DNA of 30,711 nt from a virus, in the IMG/VR virus record IMGVR_UViG_3300027782_000256, positions 1-30,711 of that record; one strand, 5' to 3'. This document shows positions 1-8,580 of the stretch, one piece after another (the stretch's first letter is position 1; each line of letters begins with the position of its first letter). The notes beneath the pieces were generated by a model. The model ran no database searches. It saw only the letters and a program-made list of their open reading frames with translations, and was not told the DNA's origin. Position numbers and translations under genes: made by a program.

Positions 1-1056
1 GGTAAAACTTATAACATAATTTTATGGATGGTGATAAACATTCTCAATCAAGAAGACAAAGTTTATTCTATTGTTCGTAAAACTTTACCCGCCCTTAAAG
101 GTTCAGTTCTCCGTGATTTAAAAGACATCCTAATAAGATTAGAATTATATGATTCCAACAAGTGGCATTCAGTAGATGGTTATGTTCAGATTGGTAGTAA
201 CATTATAGAATGGATATCATGCGATGATGAAACTAAACTTCGTGGTCGTAAAAGAGATATTTGTTTTGTTAATGAAGCCACAGAAATAAGTTACGATGAA
301 TATGTACAATTATCATTAAGAACATCTGAACGAATGATAATGGATTTTAACCCATCATTATGGCAGTCATGGTTATATGATTTAGAAGAACAAGACGATA
401 CATTCTATACAATTACAACATATAAAGATAATATATTTTTACCTCAACAACAAGTAGAAGAAATTGAAAAGTTAAAAACAAGAGACCCCAACTTATGGAG
501 GGTGTTTGGTCTTGGACAAAAAGGTGTTCCCACCAGAGTTGTATTTAATCACCAACAATTCTATTCTGAATTACCACCATCAGCCAAACTCATTGGATAT
601 GGAATTGACTTTGGATTTTCTGACCCTTGTACTTTAATCAAAGTTCATAAAGATGGGGACTCCATTTATTGTGAAGAGTTATTATACTTAAGGAATGTTA
701 CCATACCTGATTTTATTTACAAGATAAAGGACTTGGGAGTCAATCTAACAGACGATTTTATATGTGATAGTGCCAACCCCCAAGCAATAGCAGAGATGTC
801 CCGTAATGGAATAAATGCAAAGCCAGTTAAGAAGGATACAATCCTATCAGGAATAGACCAAATTAAAAGATGTAATTTCTTTGTTCACGATAACTCAAAG
901 AATCTACAAGAAGAATTAAACTCCTATGTTTGGAAGACAAATAAAGATGGAAATAATTTGGATGAACCAGAAGATAAAAACAATCACCTTATTGACCCCA
1001 TCCGTTATCTTCTTACAATGAAGGTAATGAGAAACACTGGTGTGTATGTTTATTAA
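1..1056 (+). CDS. terL: Terminase large subunit, 3' part (gene continues from window end)
   Basis: DNA-packaging motor: ATPase plus nuclease that cuts the concatemer and drives DNA into the procapsid. Frame 1 is open from base 1, so the ATG at 28 is internal. The 5' end lies at 30621-30711 and joins through the shared ggtaaaa to give about 379 residues. Seen here: GKT of Walker A at the first codons; a Walker B-like strand ICFVNEATE with Asn where Asp is usual; the following MIMDFNPS strand; and nuclease acidic residues in GIDFGFSDP, FICDSANPQ and NHLIDPIRYLL, the last being the typical closing Asp motif of the RNase H-like domain. Length and motif order fit the SPP1/Terminase_3-like families. 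It is followed 39 bases later by the tail chaperone-like gene. Confidence 0.95.
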   Translation, partial: GKTYNIILWMVINILNQEDKVYSIVRKTLPALKGSVLRDLKDILIRLELYDSNKWHSVDGYVQIGSNIIEWISCDDETKLRGRKRDICFVNEATEISYDEYVQLSLRTSERMIMDFNPSLWQSWLYDLEEQDDTFYTITTYKDNIFLPQQQVEEIEKLKTRDPNLWRVFGLGQKGVPTRVVFNHQQFYSELPPSAKLIGYGIDFGFSDPCTLIKVHKDGDSIYCEELLYLRNVTIPDFIYKIKDLGVNLTDDFICDSANPQAIAEMSRNGINAKPVKKDTILSGIDQIKRCNFFVHDNSKNLQEELNSYVWKTNKDGNNLDEPEDKNNHLIDPIRYLLTMKVMRNTGVYVY

Positions 1057-1077
1057 AATGAACACATCAATAAAAAG

Positions 1078-1090
1078 ATATTTACTAATA
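1078..1090 (+). promoter_or_regulatory. ATATTTA start-proximal motif
   Basis: ATATTTACTAATA lies 5 bases before the ATG at 1096. The identical 13-mer occurs at 16491-16503 directly before another late gene. It may be a phage late promoter -7 element or a translation-initiation element; the sequence alone does not decide. Confidence 0.4.
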
Positions 1091-1095
1091 TAGTT

Positions 1096-1838
1096 ATGAC
1101 TACAACACACATAGAATACCAAGGCAAGAAATACGAGGTTAAAGAACCAACCATTGAAACTTGGAAAAACATAATGGTCTTCAAGGATTTGTTAGATGAA
1201 GAAGAAATGTATGTGAAGATGATATCAGAGGTAACAGGATTATCTGTATCACAAATTAAAGAAGCCGATGCCCTACAAATTAGAATTGCGGGGAACAAAT
1301 TGTGGAGACATCTTAACCAAGAATCAAAAGAATTACATAGACATATTGAACACAAAGGTGTTCATTATACATTGGTTGATGTTAACAAAATATCATTTGG
1401 TCAGTTTGTGGATATTGATACATTTTTAAAGAAGGATGAATCGTATAAAGTTGCTAACTTAAATGAACTTGCAGCCTATTTATATTGTGAGTCAGGAACA
1501 ACCTATTCAGATTCTGATTTCACTAAAAGAATTGAAGCATTCAAAGATTTGCCAGTTAAGTATATTGAAGCAAGCATTTTTTTTTTGGTGAATTTAGCCG
1601 AGGGATTGCTACAAATTACCACACTCTATTCCAAGAGCAAGATATTATGGTCGGTGATGAGGCTGAAGATAGCTTTTATCAGTTTTACGGATGGTATGCA
1701 GCGATTTCTTTTCTTGCCGAAGACAAGGTCTGGCAAATTGACCATGTTACTGCTCTCCCCCTTGTGGCTTGTCTTAATCATCTTGCTTACATTGTGGACT
1801 TCAATAACGAAAAAGAAAAACAAATGAAACAAAAATAG
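1096..1838 (+). CDS. Tail assembly chaperone-like protein, -1 frameshift fusion (247 aa)
   Basis: The first ~160 residues (IEYQGKKYEVKEPTIETW..., then SFGQFVDIDTF) resemble the tail assembly chaperone-type proteins of Bacteroidota phages. The zero frame runs on to a stop at 1827, but after the T10 run at 1577-1586 it encodes an implausible Leu/Ile/Lys-rich tail. A -1 shift at the run enters a frame open from 1569 to 1838 that gives GWYAAISFLAEDKVWQIDHV..., which looks like a normal C-terminal chaperone domain. The -1 stop TAG abuts the ATG of the next gene, as expected for coupled translation. The two readings are lambda G/GT-like programmed frameshifting or a homopolymer length error. The chaperone assignment is inferred, and the gene lies far from the tape measure gene (14323), which is unusual. 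Confidence 0.7.
1577..1586 (+). other. T10 slippery run, candidate -1 frameshift site
   Basis: Ten consecutive T. In the zero frame of the 1096 gene this includes T TTT TTT (1578-1584) and T TTT TTG (1581-1587), both classic -1 slippery heptamers. I see no convincing downstream stem-loop or pseudoknot. A run of this length is also a common site of sequencing or assembly length errors. Confidence 0.65.
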
Positions 1839-3572
1839 ATGACTGGTCAAACAATCAACTTCAAGACATTAGCAGATGATTTTTCAAATCTGGCATTTCA
1901 CCACAAACAATTAAACTCGTTTGGTCTTGGGGATGTTACGCAGTTATCCTATTGGACAACCTTAAGGGATAAGGAAGATAATACACATTTCCAAGCCCCA
2001 TACTATCCGTTATTGTATGTTGTTCCATCACAGGTAACAAATCACTTAAGATATAAGACATGGGAGTTTAATACCGTTGTTGCTGATATTGGTGAAGTAG
2101 ATTTGGCTAACCAAGTTGATACCGTATCAGACACCCTACAAATATTACAAGATGTTATCAGTCAGTTTAGATTATCTGTAACACCTTATTTGGGGAATTA
2201 CAACGACAAGTATTATCTTGATGAATCAGTTGTATGTACACCATTCTTGGGTAAACGAGATGATAACTTAAATGGTTGGAATGGTTTATTAAAGATTAAG
2301 ACAATGACCTTCTTGGATAGATGTGCTGCGGCTTACAACACATTTACTGGTACCCCAATTCAACATCTTGAAGGAATTAACTTTAAGACATTCCACGATG
2401 ACTTTGAATTACTTGCCAACTATCATAAAGAATTAAACTCATTTGGGTTTGGTTCAATGGATGACTTTACCTATTGGACGGAATCAAGAGACAAAGAAGA
2501 AAACACACATTTCCAAGCCCCATATTATCCATTGTTGTATGTTGTTCCTGGTGAGGTAGAACAGAACTTTGGATTTATGAATTATTCCTTTACGGTTATT
2601 GTTGCCGATATAATTGAAAGGGATTTAACCAATCAAACTGATGTCCTATCTGATACCAACCAAATCATGGATGATATCATAGGTCAATTTAGATTATCTG
2701 TTACTGACTCATTGGGTAATTTTAACAATGAATATTATTTGGATGACTCAATTACTTGTACCCCATTCCTTGAAAAGTATGATGACTTATTAGGGGGATG
2801 GACAGCAGAGTTAAACATTGAGGTTAAGATTCCACTTAATAGATGTGATGCTGCGTTTGATTCATTCTTGGTTAGTCCTACTCCGACTCCTACCACAACA
2901 CCGACCCCTACCCCAAGTATTACTCCAACACAAACCATTACACCAACACCTACCAATACTGAAACACCAACTCAAACGCCTACTCCAACTAATACTGAAA
3001 CTCCGACTCAAACTCCTACCACAACACCAACTCCTACTAACACTATGACTCCGACAAATACGGAGACACCTACTCAAACGCCTACCCCAACCAATACTGA
3101 AACTCCAACTCAAACTCCTACTCCGACTAACACAGAAACGCCTACTGTTACACCAACAGAGACACCAACCAATACTCCAACAAATACATCAACACCAACG
3201 CCTACTAATACAGAAACTCCAACAACAACACCGACCCCAACTGTAACTGAAACACCAACCAATACACCTACTGTTACTCCAACAGAGACACCGACAAACA
3301 CACCGACTGAAACTCCAACAAGTACACCAACCAATACACCAACGGTAACACCGACAGAGACACCGACAAACACACCGACTGAAACTCCAACAAGTACTCC
3401 AACGGTAACACCAACAACAACCGAGACACCTACTGCGACTGTTACTGAAACCCCAACCAATACACCAACACCTACTTCAACACCAGCTGTTGTTGGAATC
3501 AATAAGTTAATGACTGAAGATAATGACCATATCCATACAGAATCAAATGTTGGATTATTAACAGAACAATAA
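1839..3572 (+). CDS. Virion protein: duplicated 174-aa domain plus long Pro-Thr tract
   Basis: 577 residues. Residues about 6-175 and 180-349 are two copies of one domain: both begin INFKT, share [16 protein letters not shown] and a (V/I)VADI...D..NQ.D.(V/L)SDT.QI..D.I.QFRLSVT core, and end near RC.AA. The core resembles tail terminator/completion-type proteins, but that is a weak inference. Residues about 348-553 are almost pure Pro/Thr with Asn, Glu, Ser and Val in a 2-6 residue rhythm, a flexible stalk. The last ~27 residues ([16 protein letters not shown]...) are non-repetitive and could be a capping peptide. The start ATG directly follows the TAG of the frameshifted upstream product. Function unknown; a structural tail role is inferred from neighbours. 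Confidence 0.8.
   Translation: MTGQTINFKTLADDFSNLAFHHKQLNSFGLGDVTQLSYWTTLRDKEDNTHFQAPYYPLLYVVPSQVTNHLRYKTWEFNTVVADIGEVDLANQVDTVSDTLQILQDVISQFRLSVTPYLGNYNDKYYLDESVVCTPFLGKRDDNLNGWNGLLKIKTMTFLDRCAAAYNTFTGTPIQHLEGINFKTFHDDFELLANYHKELNSFGFGSMDDFTYWTESRDKEENTHFQAPYYPLLYVVPGEVEQNFGFMNYSFTVIVADIIERDLTNQTDVLSDTNQIMDDIIGQFRLSVTDSLGNFNNEYYLDDSITCTPFLEKYDDLLGGWTAELNIEVKIPLNRCDAAFDSFLVSPTPTPTTTPTPTPSITPTQTITPTPTNTETPTQTPTPTNTETPTQTPTTTPTPTNTMTPTNTETPTQTPTPTNTETPTQTPTPTNTETPTVTPTETPTNTPTNTSTPTPTNTETPTTTPTPTVTETPTNTPTVTPTETPTNTPTETPTSTPTNTPTVTPTETPTNTPTETPTSTPTVTPTTTETPTATVTETPTNTPTPTSTPAVVGINKLMTEDNDHIHTESNVGLLTEQ
2874..3484 (+). repeat. Pro-Thr coding repeat tract
   Basis: About 610 bases of degenerate hexanucleotide-like repeats (ACxCCx ACx...) encoding the PT stalk of the 1839 gene. 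An exact 43-base copy occurs at 3283-3325 and 3355-3397 (period 72), so the tract is still expanding or contracting by slippage or recombination. Similar shorter tracts lie in the genes at 8581 and 12319. Confidence 0.9.
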
Positions 3573-3575
3573 AAT

Positions 3576-3587
3576 ATATTTATAATA
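3576..3587 (+). promoter_or_regulatory. ATATTTA start-proximal motif
   Basis: ATATTTATAATA, ending 7 bases before the ATG at 3595. A TTG 22 bases upstream of TATATTTA gives a loose Bacteroidota promoter layout. Confidence 0.35.
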
Positions 3588-3594
3588 AACTACT

Positions 3595-3996
3595 ATGGCA
3601 AACATAAAAATATCAGCACTACCAATTTACTCGGCAAGTTCCACCGTCAATACTTGGTTAGTGTTAAACAATTCAGGTGAAACAGAAACCTTCAAAATAG
3701 AAAAAGAAGATTTAATTTCTAATACCTACACAACAATCACTGGTGTTACATTATCATCAAGTGGTTGGACTTATAATTCAGGAACAACATATTATGATTA
3801 CACTTATTCTAATACGGGTATTACTTCAACTTCAATAGTTGATTTTACTCCAAACAGTGCATCACTATTTACAGCGTTGACTTCAAGAGTTCAGCCTTTA
3901 AATACGGTTGCCACAGGTAGTTCAATATTTATATCACAATATGCACCATCAGGAGATATTACTGGAACAATAAACATATTCAAACAAACTTTATAA
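3595..3996 (+). CDS. Small tail fibre/adhesin-like protein (133 aa)
   Basis: The N-terminus (ANIKISALPIYSASSTVNTW followed by LVLNNSGETETFKI) has the KISxLP...LVxxNxGxTxxxxI pattern that opens many Bacteroidota phage fibre and appendage proteins, where it probably forms a virion attachment or trimer-start segment. The rest is Ser/Thr/Tyr-rich beta-strand sequence with no Cys and no membrane segment. It sits one base before the LRR adhesin gene, suggesting the two are made together. Exact role unknown; fibre or fibre-adaptor is inferred from composition and neighbours. Confidence 0.6.
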   Translation: MANIKISALPIYSASSTVNTWLVLNNSGETETFKIEKEDLISNTYTTITGVTLSSSGWTYNSGTTYYDYTYSNTGITSTSIVDFTPNSASLFTALTSRVQPLNTVATGSSIFISQYAPSGDITGTINIFKQTL

Positions 3997-3997
3997 T

Positions 3998-6178
3998 ATG
4001 GCGTTTAACATTCCAAATCAAACATCTTATGTCTTACAAAGACCAGTAAATCCATTTCCAAGAGTGTGGGTTAGACCAAGTGATTGGATTGCAATTACTG
4101 ACACCCCAAATGAAATACAATTTTTGGTTAGTGATATACAATTACCTGCGACTTATAGAATAGAAACAACTTATACACAACCCGCAGCACAAAATCTTTA
4201 TATTGATTGGGGTGATGGAATAACAGATACAATATCAACCGCAGCAGCTACATCAACAACACATACATATACCACAGGTGGAACAGCTTGTTCTATTGGT
4301 TATAATACTTGGAAGATTAGAATATATGTTGACGCTGGTGCAACATTAACACAAGCAACACATTTAATCCCCACAGCATTTGGTTCTATGCAACCAATTA
4401 GCGGTTTATTAGAAGAATATTATGGTAATGGAACAATAACTACTGCAGCATATTTACATAGTTTTTCAACCACAAGACCATTATTTTATAATTTACAATA
4501 TTCTAAATTACCAGCAACAATAACAACAAATGCGGCAATTTTCCAAGAAACTTATACGAATTGCCAATCATTAGGTAAAGTGGTATTACCAACATCAGCG
4601 CCAAACGCTACAAGTATTGCCAATATGTTTCAAGGTTGTTGGAACTTAACAAGCGTTGTATTACCACAGGATATGAGTGGTTCAAGTTTTAATACGATGA
4701 CGACCGCTTTTAGTGCTTGTTATACTTTAACTGGTATAACTTTACCACCAGCATTACCTAATATAACATCATTACAAAACACATTTACAAATTGTTATAA
4801 TTTAACTTCAATTCAATTACCTACCCTACCATTATGCACAAGCTTCGTAAGTGCATTTCAAAATTGTAGGTCTTTAATAACGATGGAAATACCACAATTT
4901 TATTCTGGTTCATCAGGATTTATAGATTTTAATAGTTGTTTTAATGGTTGCACATCTTTAGAATATGTTAAAATGCCTACTTATGCAAATCCAACACCAT
5001 TATTTTACGCAAATAATATGTTTAACAATGCATATAATCTTAAGTCATTTATTTTTCCACCAAACACAAACTTACAAAACTTATCAGGAACATTTTCATC
5101 ATGCTATAGTTTATCAAGTGTATCATTACCTATGACTACATCTATAACTGATATGCAAGGAGCGTTTTTTAGTTGCTACAATTTACAAGAAATTACACTA
5201 CCAACAACAATAGGGGCGTCAGTCAATATTACTAATATGTTTAGTAGTTGTTTTACATTATCTAAAGTTAATTTTCCAAGTTCATATAATATAACATCTA
5301 TGCAGGGGACATTCCAAAACTGCTCATTACTTAATACTTGCACATTACCAACAACACAGAATAGTTTGGTTAATATGTTTTCTACTTTTAATGGTTGTAA
5401 TAGTTTGGTTAATCTTACTTTACCAACATCTATGAGTTCGTTAAACACAATTCCAAATTGTTTCTTAAATTGTTGGAACTTAACAGGTATTACAATACCT
5501 TCTAATTCTACTTTAATAACAAACTATGCTAGCACATTCCAAAATTGTTATAATTTAACAAATGTTTCTTTACCAACAACAAGTGTAGCAACAACATTCG
5601 CCAGTATGTTTTCAGGAGCTTATAGAATTAAAAGTGTTGTATTACCTAATTCAACTGGTGTATTAACAACTATGTTAAATACATTTACAAACTGCTATGC
5701 ATTACAAAACGCAACATTACCAACAACACAGAGCACTTCAATAACAACAATAAATGGTATTTTTAATAACGCTTCTTCATTAACGGGAACTACAAATGTT
5801 GATAAAATTGGTAGCACATTAACCGCATCAACAATCTATGTGGATGGAACAAACGCAGGTGTTGCGGCTTATGAATTACCGACATTAGATTTTTATACCA
5901 AGTTTAGTAAATTAACACTTAATGGTATTTCAACAAGATTAACAAAACTGACTTCATTAAGATTAAGAAATAATGGTGCGGGTCAATATGCTGGAACATC
6001 CCCACAAATTGATATATCATATACATCTTTAGGTCAGGCGGCATTAGTTCAAGTATTTAATGACTTACCAACAATCACATCAAAAACAATAAACATTACA
6101 GGAGCATCAGGAGCCGCAGCATTAACTGCACCTGAAAGAGCAATCGCTACTGGTAAAGGATGGACTATAACAGGATAA
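3998..6178 (+). CDS. BspA/DUF285-type leucine-rich repeat tail adhesin (726 aa)
   Basis: Probable receptor-binding or cell-surface-binding virion protein. The N-terminal ~130 residues include IDWGDG followed by a THTYTTGG segment, a PKD-like beta domain. Residues ~180-620 hold about 16 repeats of 23-28 residues with the pattern (M/T/A)FxxCxxLxxxxLP, e.g. TFTNCYNLTSIQLP and TFQNCYNLTNVSLP, typical of BspA-like (LRR_5/DUF285) repeats. A C-terminal cap (DISYTSLGQAALVQVFNDLP ... AIATGKGWTITG) matches the usual end of such repeat arrays. Similar repeats in bacterial surface proteins bind host molecules. No signal peptide is visible, as expected for a phage structural protein. Confidence 0.8.
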   Translation: MAFNIPNQTSYVLQRPVNPFPRVWVRPSDWIAITDTPNEIQFLVSDIQLPATYRIETTYTQPAAQNLYIDWGDGITDTISTAAATSTTHTYTTGGTACSIGYNTWKIRIYVDAGATLTQATHLIPTAFGSMQPISGLLEEYYGNGTITTAAYLHSFSTTRPLFYNLQYSKLPATITTNAAIFQETYTNCQSLGKVVLPTSAPNATSIANMFQGCWNLTSVVLPQDMSGSSFNTMTTAFSACYTLTGITLPPALPNITSLQNTFTNCYNLTSIQLPTLPLCTSFVSAFQNCRSLITMEIPQFYSGSSGFIDFNSCFNGCTSLEYVKMPTYANPTPLFYANNMFNNAYNLKSFIFPPNTNLQNLSGTFSSCYSLSSVSLPMTTSITDMQGAFFSCYNLQEITLPTTIGASVNITNMFSSCFTLSKVNFPSSYNITSMQGTFQNCSLLNTCTLPTTQNSLVNMFSTFNGCNSLVNLTLPTSMSSLNTIPNCFLNCWNLTGITIPSNSTLITNYASTFQNCYNLTNVSLPTTSVATTFASMFSGAYRIKSVVLPNSTGVLTTMLNTFTNCYALQNATLPTTQSTSITTINGIFNNASSLTGTTNVDKIGSTLTASTIYVDGTNAGVAAYELPTLDFYTKFSKLTLNGISTRLTKLTSLRLRNNGAGQYAGTSPQIDISYTSLGQAALVQVFNDLPTITSKTINITGASGAAALTAPERAIATGKGWTITG

Positions 6179-6179
6179 T

Positions 6180-6377
6180 ATGATATACAAATTATTTATA
6201 GAAGATGGGGATTATCAAGATATTGATACCAAAGAACCCCGCAATATGATGGAGGCAGAAATAGCATACACTCCTGATGGAATTAACATAGGCTGGGACG
6301 AGTTTAATTCAAAAGATGAAGCTATGTCTCACTACAACATTCAAGTTAAACCAGAGGTCTTAAACGAAGAAGAATAA
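6180..6377 (+). CDS. Small acidic hypothetical protein (65 aa)
   Basis: Begins one base after the adhesin stop and shares one base with the next start (TAATG), so it is translationally embedded in the tail operon. Acidic, with KDEAMSHYNIQVKPEVLNEEE at the C-terminus; no recognisable domain. It could be an adhesin chaperone or a minor virion protein, but the sequence gives no direct support. Confidence 0.65.
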   Translation: MIYKLFIEDGDYQDIDTKEPRNMMEAEIAYTPDGINIGWDEFNSKDEAMSHYNIQVKPEVLNEEE

Positions 6378-6937
6378 TGTTTGAATTAGCTGACGATGCC
6401 TTATTAGCAATTGGTCAAATCTTCGTTGATATGATGAAGAAAAAGATTCAAGAAAAAATCTATCCCTATGGTAATCCAAATGTTAAGGGGATGGGGAATA
6501 AGGTTGCATCAGGTAAATTATTAAACTCGTTAAGTGTTACATTGGTTCCTGGTCAAGGAGGTAACGCAGGGGAACTACAAATTACATACGAAGATTATTT
6601 CAAGTATGTTAACTTGGGTAGAAAGGCTGGTAAAAAAATGGTTCCAATACCAGCAATCCTTGAGTGGATTAAGATTAAAGGAATCAGGGGAAGAAATAAA
6701 AAAGGTCAATTCATACCAAGATTAAGTTTTGCATTTGCCATTAGACAAAGCATATTCAAGTATGGTATTAGACCTGCTAATATTTATGATAAAGGGCTTG
6801 ATTCATTAGAAGACATTTTTAACAATCCCCCACCTGAATTGATGGAAGCATATAATGACTTATATGCAGCAATTGAAAACGATGTGGCAAACTTTATTGA
6901 ATCAAATATAACCGAAATTGAAATAACAACACCGTAA
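6377..6937 (+). CDS. HK97 gp10-like tail completion/neck protein (186 aa)
   Basis: Residues ~45-140 show the gp10-like layout: a small basic domain with SGKLLNSLSVTL, then ITYEDYFKYVNLGRKAGKKM and a helix with FAFAIRQSIFKYGIRP. Family members join head and tail or complete the tail. The gene overlaps both neighbours by single bases. The family match is by pattern only, and its position among tail-tip genes rather than next to portal and connector is unusual for gp10. Confidence 0.55.
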   Translation: MFELADDALLAIGQIFVDMMKKKIQEKIYPYGNPNVKGMGNKVASGKLLNSLSVTLVPGQGGNAGELQITYEDYFKYVNLGRKAGKKMVPIPAILEWIKIKGIRGRNKKGQFIPRLSFAFAIRQSIFKYGIRPANIYDKGLDSLEDIFNNPPPELMEAYNDLYAAIENDVANFIESNITEIEITTP

Positions 6938-8577
6938 TGAGTTTAGAATTAAACATAAGACAAATGCCACTGGCAGTCACACCAACCCACTCTGACCATA
7001 CTTGGAATGTGGTAATGAATGATTACTCTGCTTATACAGATATTAGATTGGTTGTGGACATTTATAAAAACCCCTACCAAAACGATTCTGGTTCAACCCA
7101 AGATTATGGTAAGGTAGCAAGATTATTGGTTCCACCAAATGAATATGGAAACTGTATCTTCAATGTGGAGACAATCATTTATAACTTAACAAATGGTAAT
7201 CCAAGAAATATGGGTGGTTATGTTTCAGCATCATTAAATGCTGAAAGAATGAATCCTTATGCTGTTCTTTATGCCAACTCACAAACAACCGTTACAACAG
7301 GTCAAACATCTCAAGCATTTATCGGTAATCAATTAAGCTCAACAATATCGTTTTCTAATGGATTTAACGGAGGTTATGAAGGATTCCAAAACATATATCA
7401 CATCAATGAATATCGTTGTTTATTCGGTATCCAATACACCAACACAGGGGGAACAACAACTGTTACCGTTCCTGTAAATTATTCAACATACACAGGATAC
7501 ACTGGTGGTTCAATATCAATCACATCTGCCGCAGGTCAACCTTATGGAGTTATGATTTATCCTGGTGTTCAGAACAACAAACAACTATCAACAAAATATT
7601 ATTATTCAGGTAATAACTTGAATGGTCAATATAACTACTTGAATACTCAAGTTTATGATTATCAAATGTCCACAGGTGATACTGGTTATTTTATGTCCAC
7701 ATTTGGAAGTGAAACAATACCAATGACCATCTTTGGTTCATCAGTTTATCAGACAAGATATAGAACTCATTACTACAAATGTCCTATTGTAATTGGATTT
7801 ATGTATGGTGGTAATCCATTGTTTAATAACACATCTCAAGTTAAAGCAATTACTTACCTACAAAAGACACAGACCAATAACCAAATGGATTATGATGTTG
7901 TCCAAAGTAATGCAATTGATTTCACAGCAAGAGCAAACGCTCAATCAAACGCCCCATACGGATATCTTCAACAAAGAATCGCTTATGGAATATACAAACC
8001 AAACCCAACATTAAGGACTGATTCTGATATCGCAATATTCTTATCCAATACTTGTAATGGTATTGATTATGAGATTAACGGTGTATCTGAAATAGTACAA
8101 TACAAAATGGTTGGGGAAGAATGTTTTAACGACCCCATTTCGTTCTTATTTATGAATAGACAAGGTATTTGGGATACATATACATTCACCAAAAAGTTCA
8201 CCAAGAAATATGGTGTTAATAAAAAAACATACAACCAACAAAAATCATTAAACACTCAATACTGGAATAGACAATCTTACGATTCAAGTGAGACCACATT
8301 CTATGGTGATGCTGAAGAAATGGTTACTGTTGATTCAAACTTCGTAATCCAAAATGATGTAGATGTTATTGAAGAATTGTTAATGTCCCCTTATGTTTAT
8401 ATGATAATGGACAGCTGGTTACCTTTGGCAAACATGAATGAAATATACCCTTATTTAATTCCATGTACGGTTCAGAATAAAGAGGTAAAAGAATATATCA
8501 ACAAATACGAGCGTATATTCCAATACACAATAGAACTTAAACAAGTACCATACAGACCATTCTACTTACCATTCTAA
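6937..8577 (+). CDS. Putative distal tail protein (546 aa)
   Basis: Large Tyr/Asn/Thr-rich protein with no Cys cluster, transmembrane segment or catalytic motif. It begins MSLELNIRQMPLAVTPTHSD and ends in a region (EELLMSPYVYMIMDSWLPLA) that looks like a packed structural domain. It directly precedes the 1240-residue tail-tip hub with a 3-base gap, the usual slot for a Dit-like distal tail or baseplate protein. Assignment rests on size, composition and position; I do not recognise the family with certainty. Confidence 0.55.
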   Translation: MSLELNIRQMPLAVTPTHSDHTWNVVMNDYSAYTDIRLVVDIYKNPYQNDSGSTQDYGKVARLLVPPNEYGNCIFNVETIIYNLTNGNPRNMGGYVSASLNAERMNPYAVLYANSQTTVTTGQTSQAFIGNQLSSTISFSNGFNGGYEGFQNIYHINEYRCLFGIQYTNTGGTTTVTVPVNYSTYTGYTGGSISITSAAGQPYGVMIYPGVQNNKQLSTKYYYSGNNLNGQYNYLNTQVYDYQMSTGDTGYFMSTFGSETIPMTIFGSSVYQTRYRTHYYKCPIVIGFMYGGNPLFNNTSQVKAITYLQKTQTNNQMDYDVVQSNAIDFTARANAQSNAPYGYLQQRIAYGIYKPNPTLRTDSDIAIFLSNTCNGIDYEINGVSEIVQYKMVGEECFNDPISFLFMNRQGIWDTYTFTKKFTKKYGVNKKTYNQQKSLNTQYWNRQSYDSSETTFYGDAEEMVTVDSNFVIQNDVDVIEELLMSPYVYMIMDSWLPLANMNEIYPYLIPCTVQNKEVKEYINKYERIFQYTIELKQVPYRPFYLPF

Positions 8578-8580
8578 TTT

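Noticed and set aside
28-1056. ATG at 28 as the terminase start
   Set aside because: The frame is open to base 1 and joins the 30621 start across the window ends, which supplies the missing Walker A motif.
1647-1838. Separate 63-residue gene starting at ATG 1647
   Set aside because: Its frame is open back to 1569, just after the -1 frame stop TGA at 1566, and it continues the chaperone sequence across the T10 run, so it is the frameshifted C-terminus rather than an independent gene.
2874-3484. CRISPR array or diversity-generating retroelement template
   Set aside because: Repeats are short, in frame and encode Pro-Thr; there are no fixed-length spacers, no cas genes and no reverse transcriptase.
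2735-3502. Minus-strand open frames opposite the Pro-Thr tract
   Set aside because: They encode Val/Gly- or Arg/Ser-rich repeats that are the mirror of the PT codons; no sign of selection as proteins.
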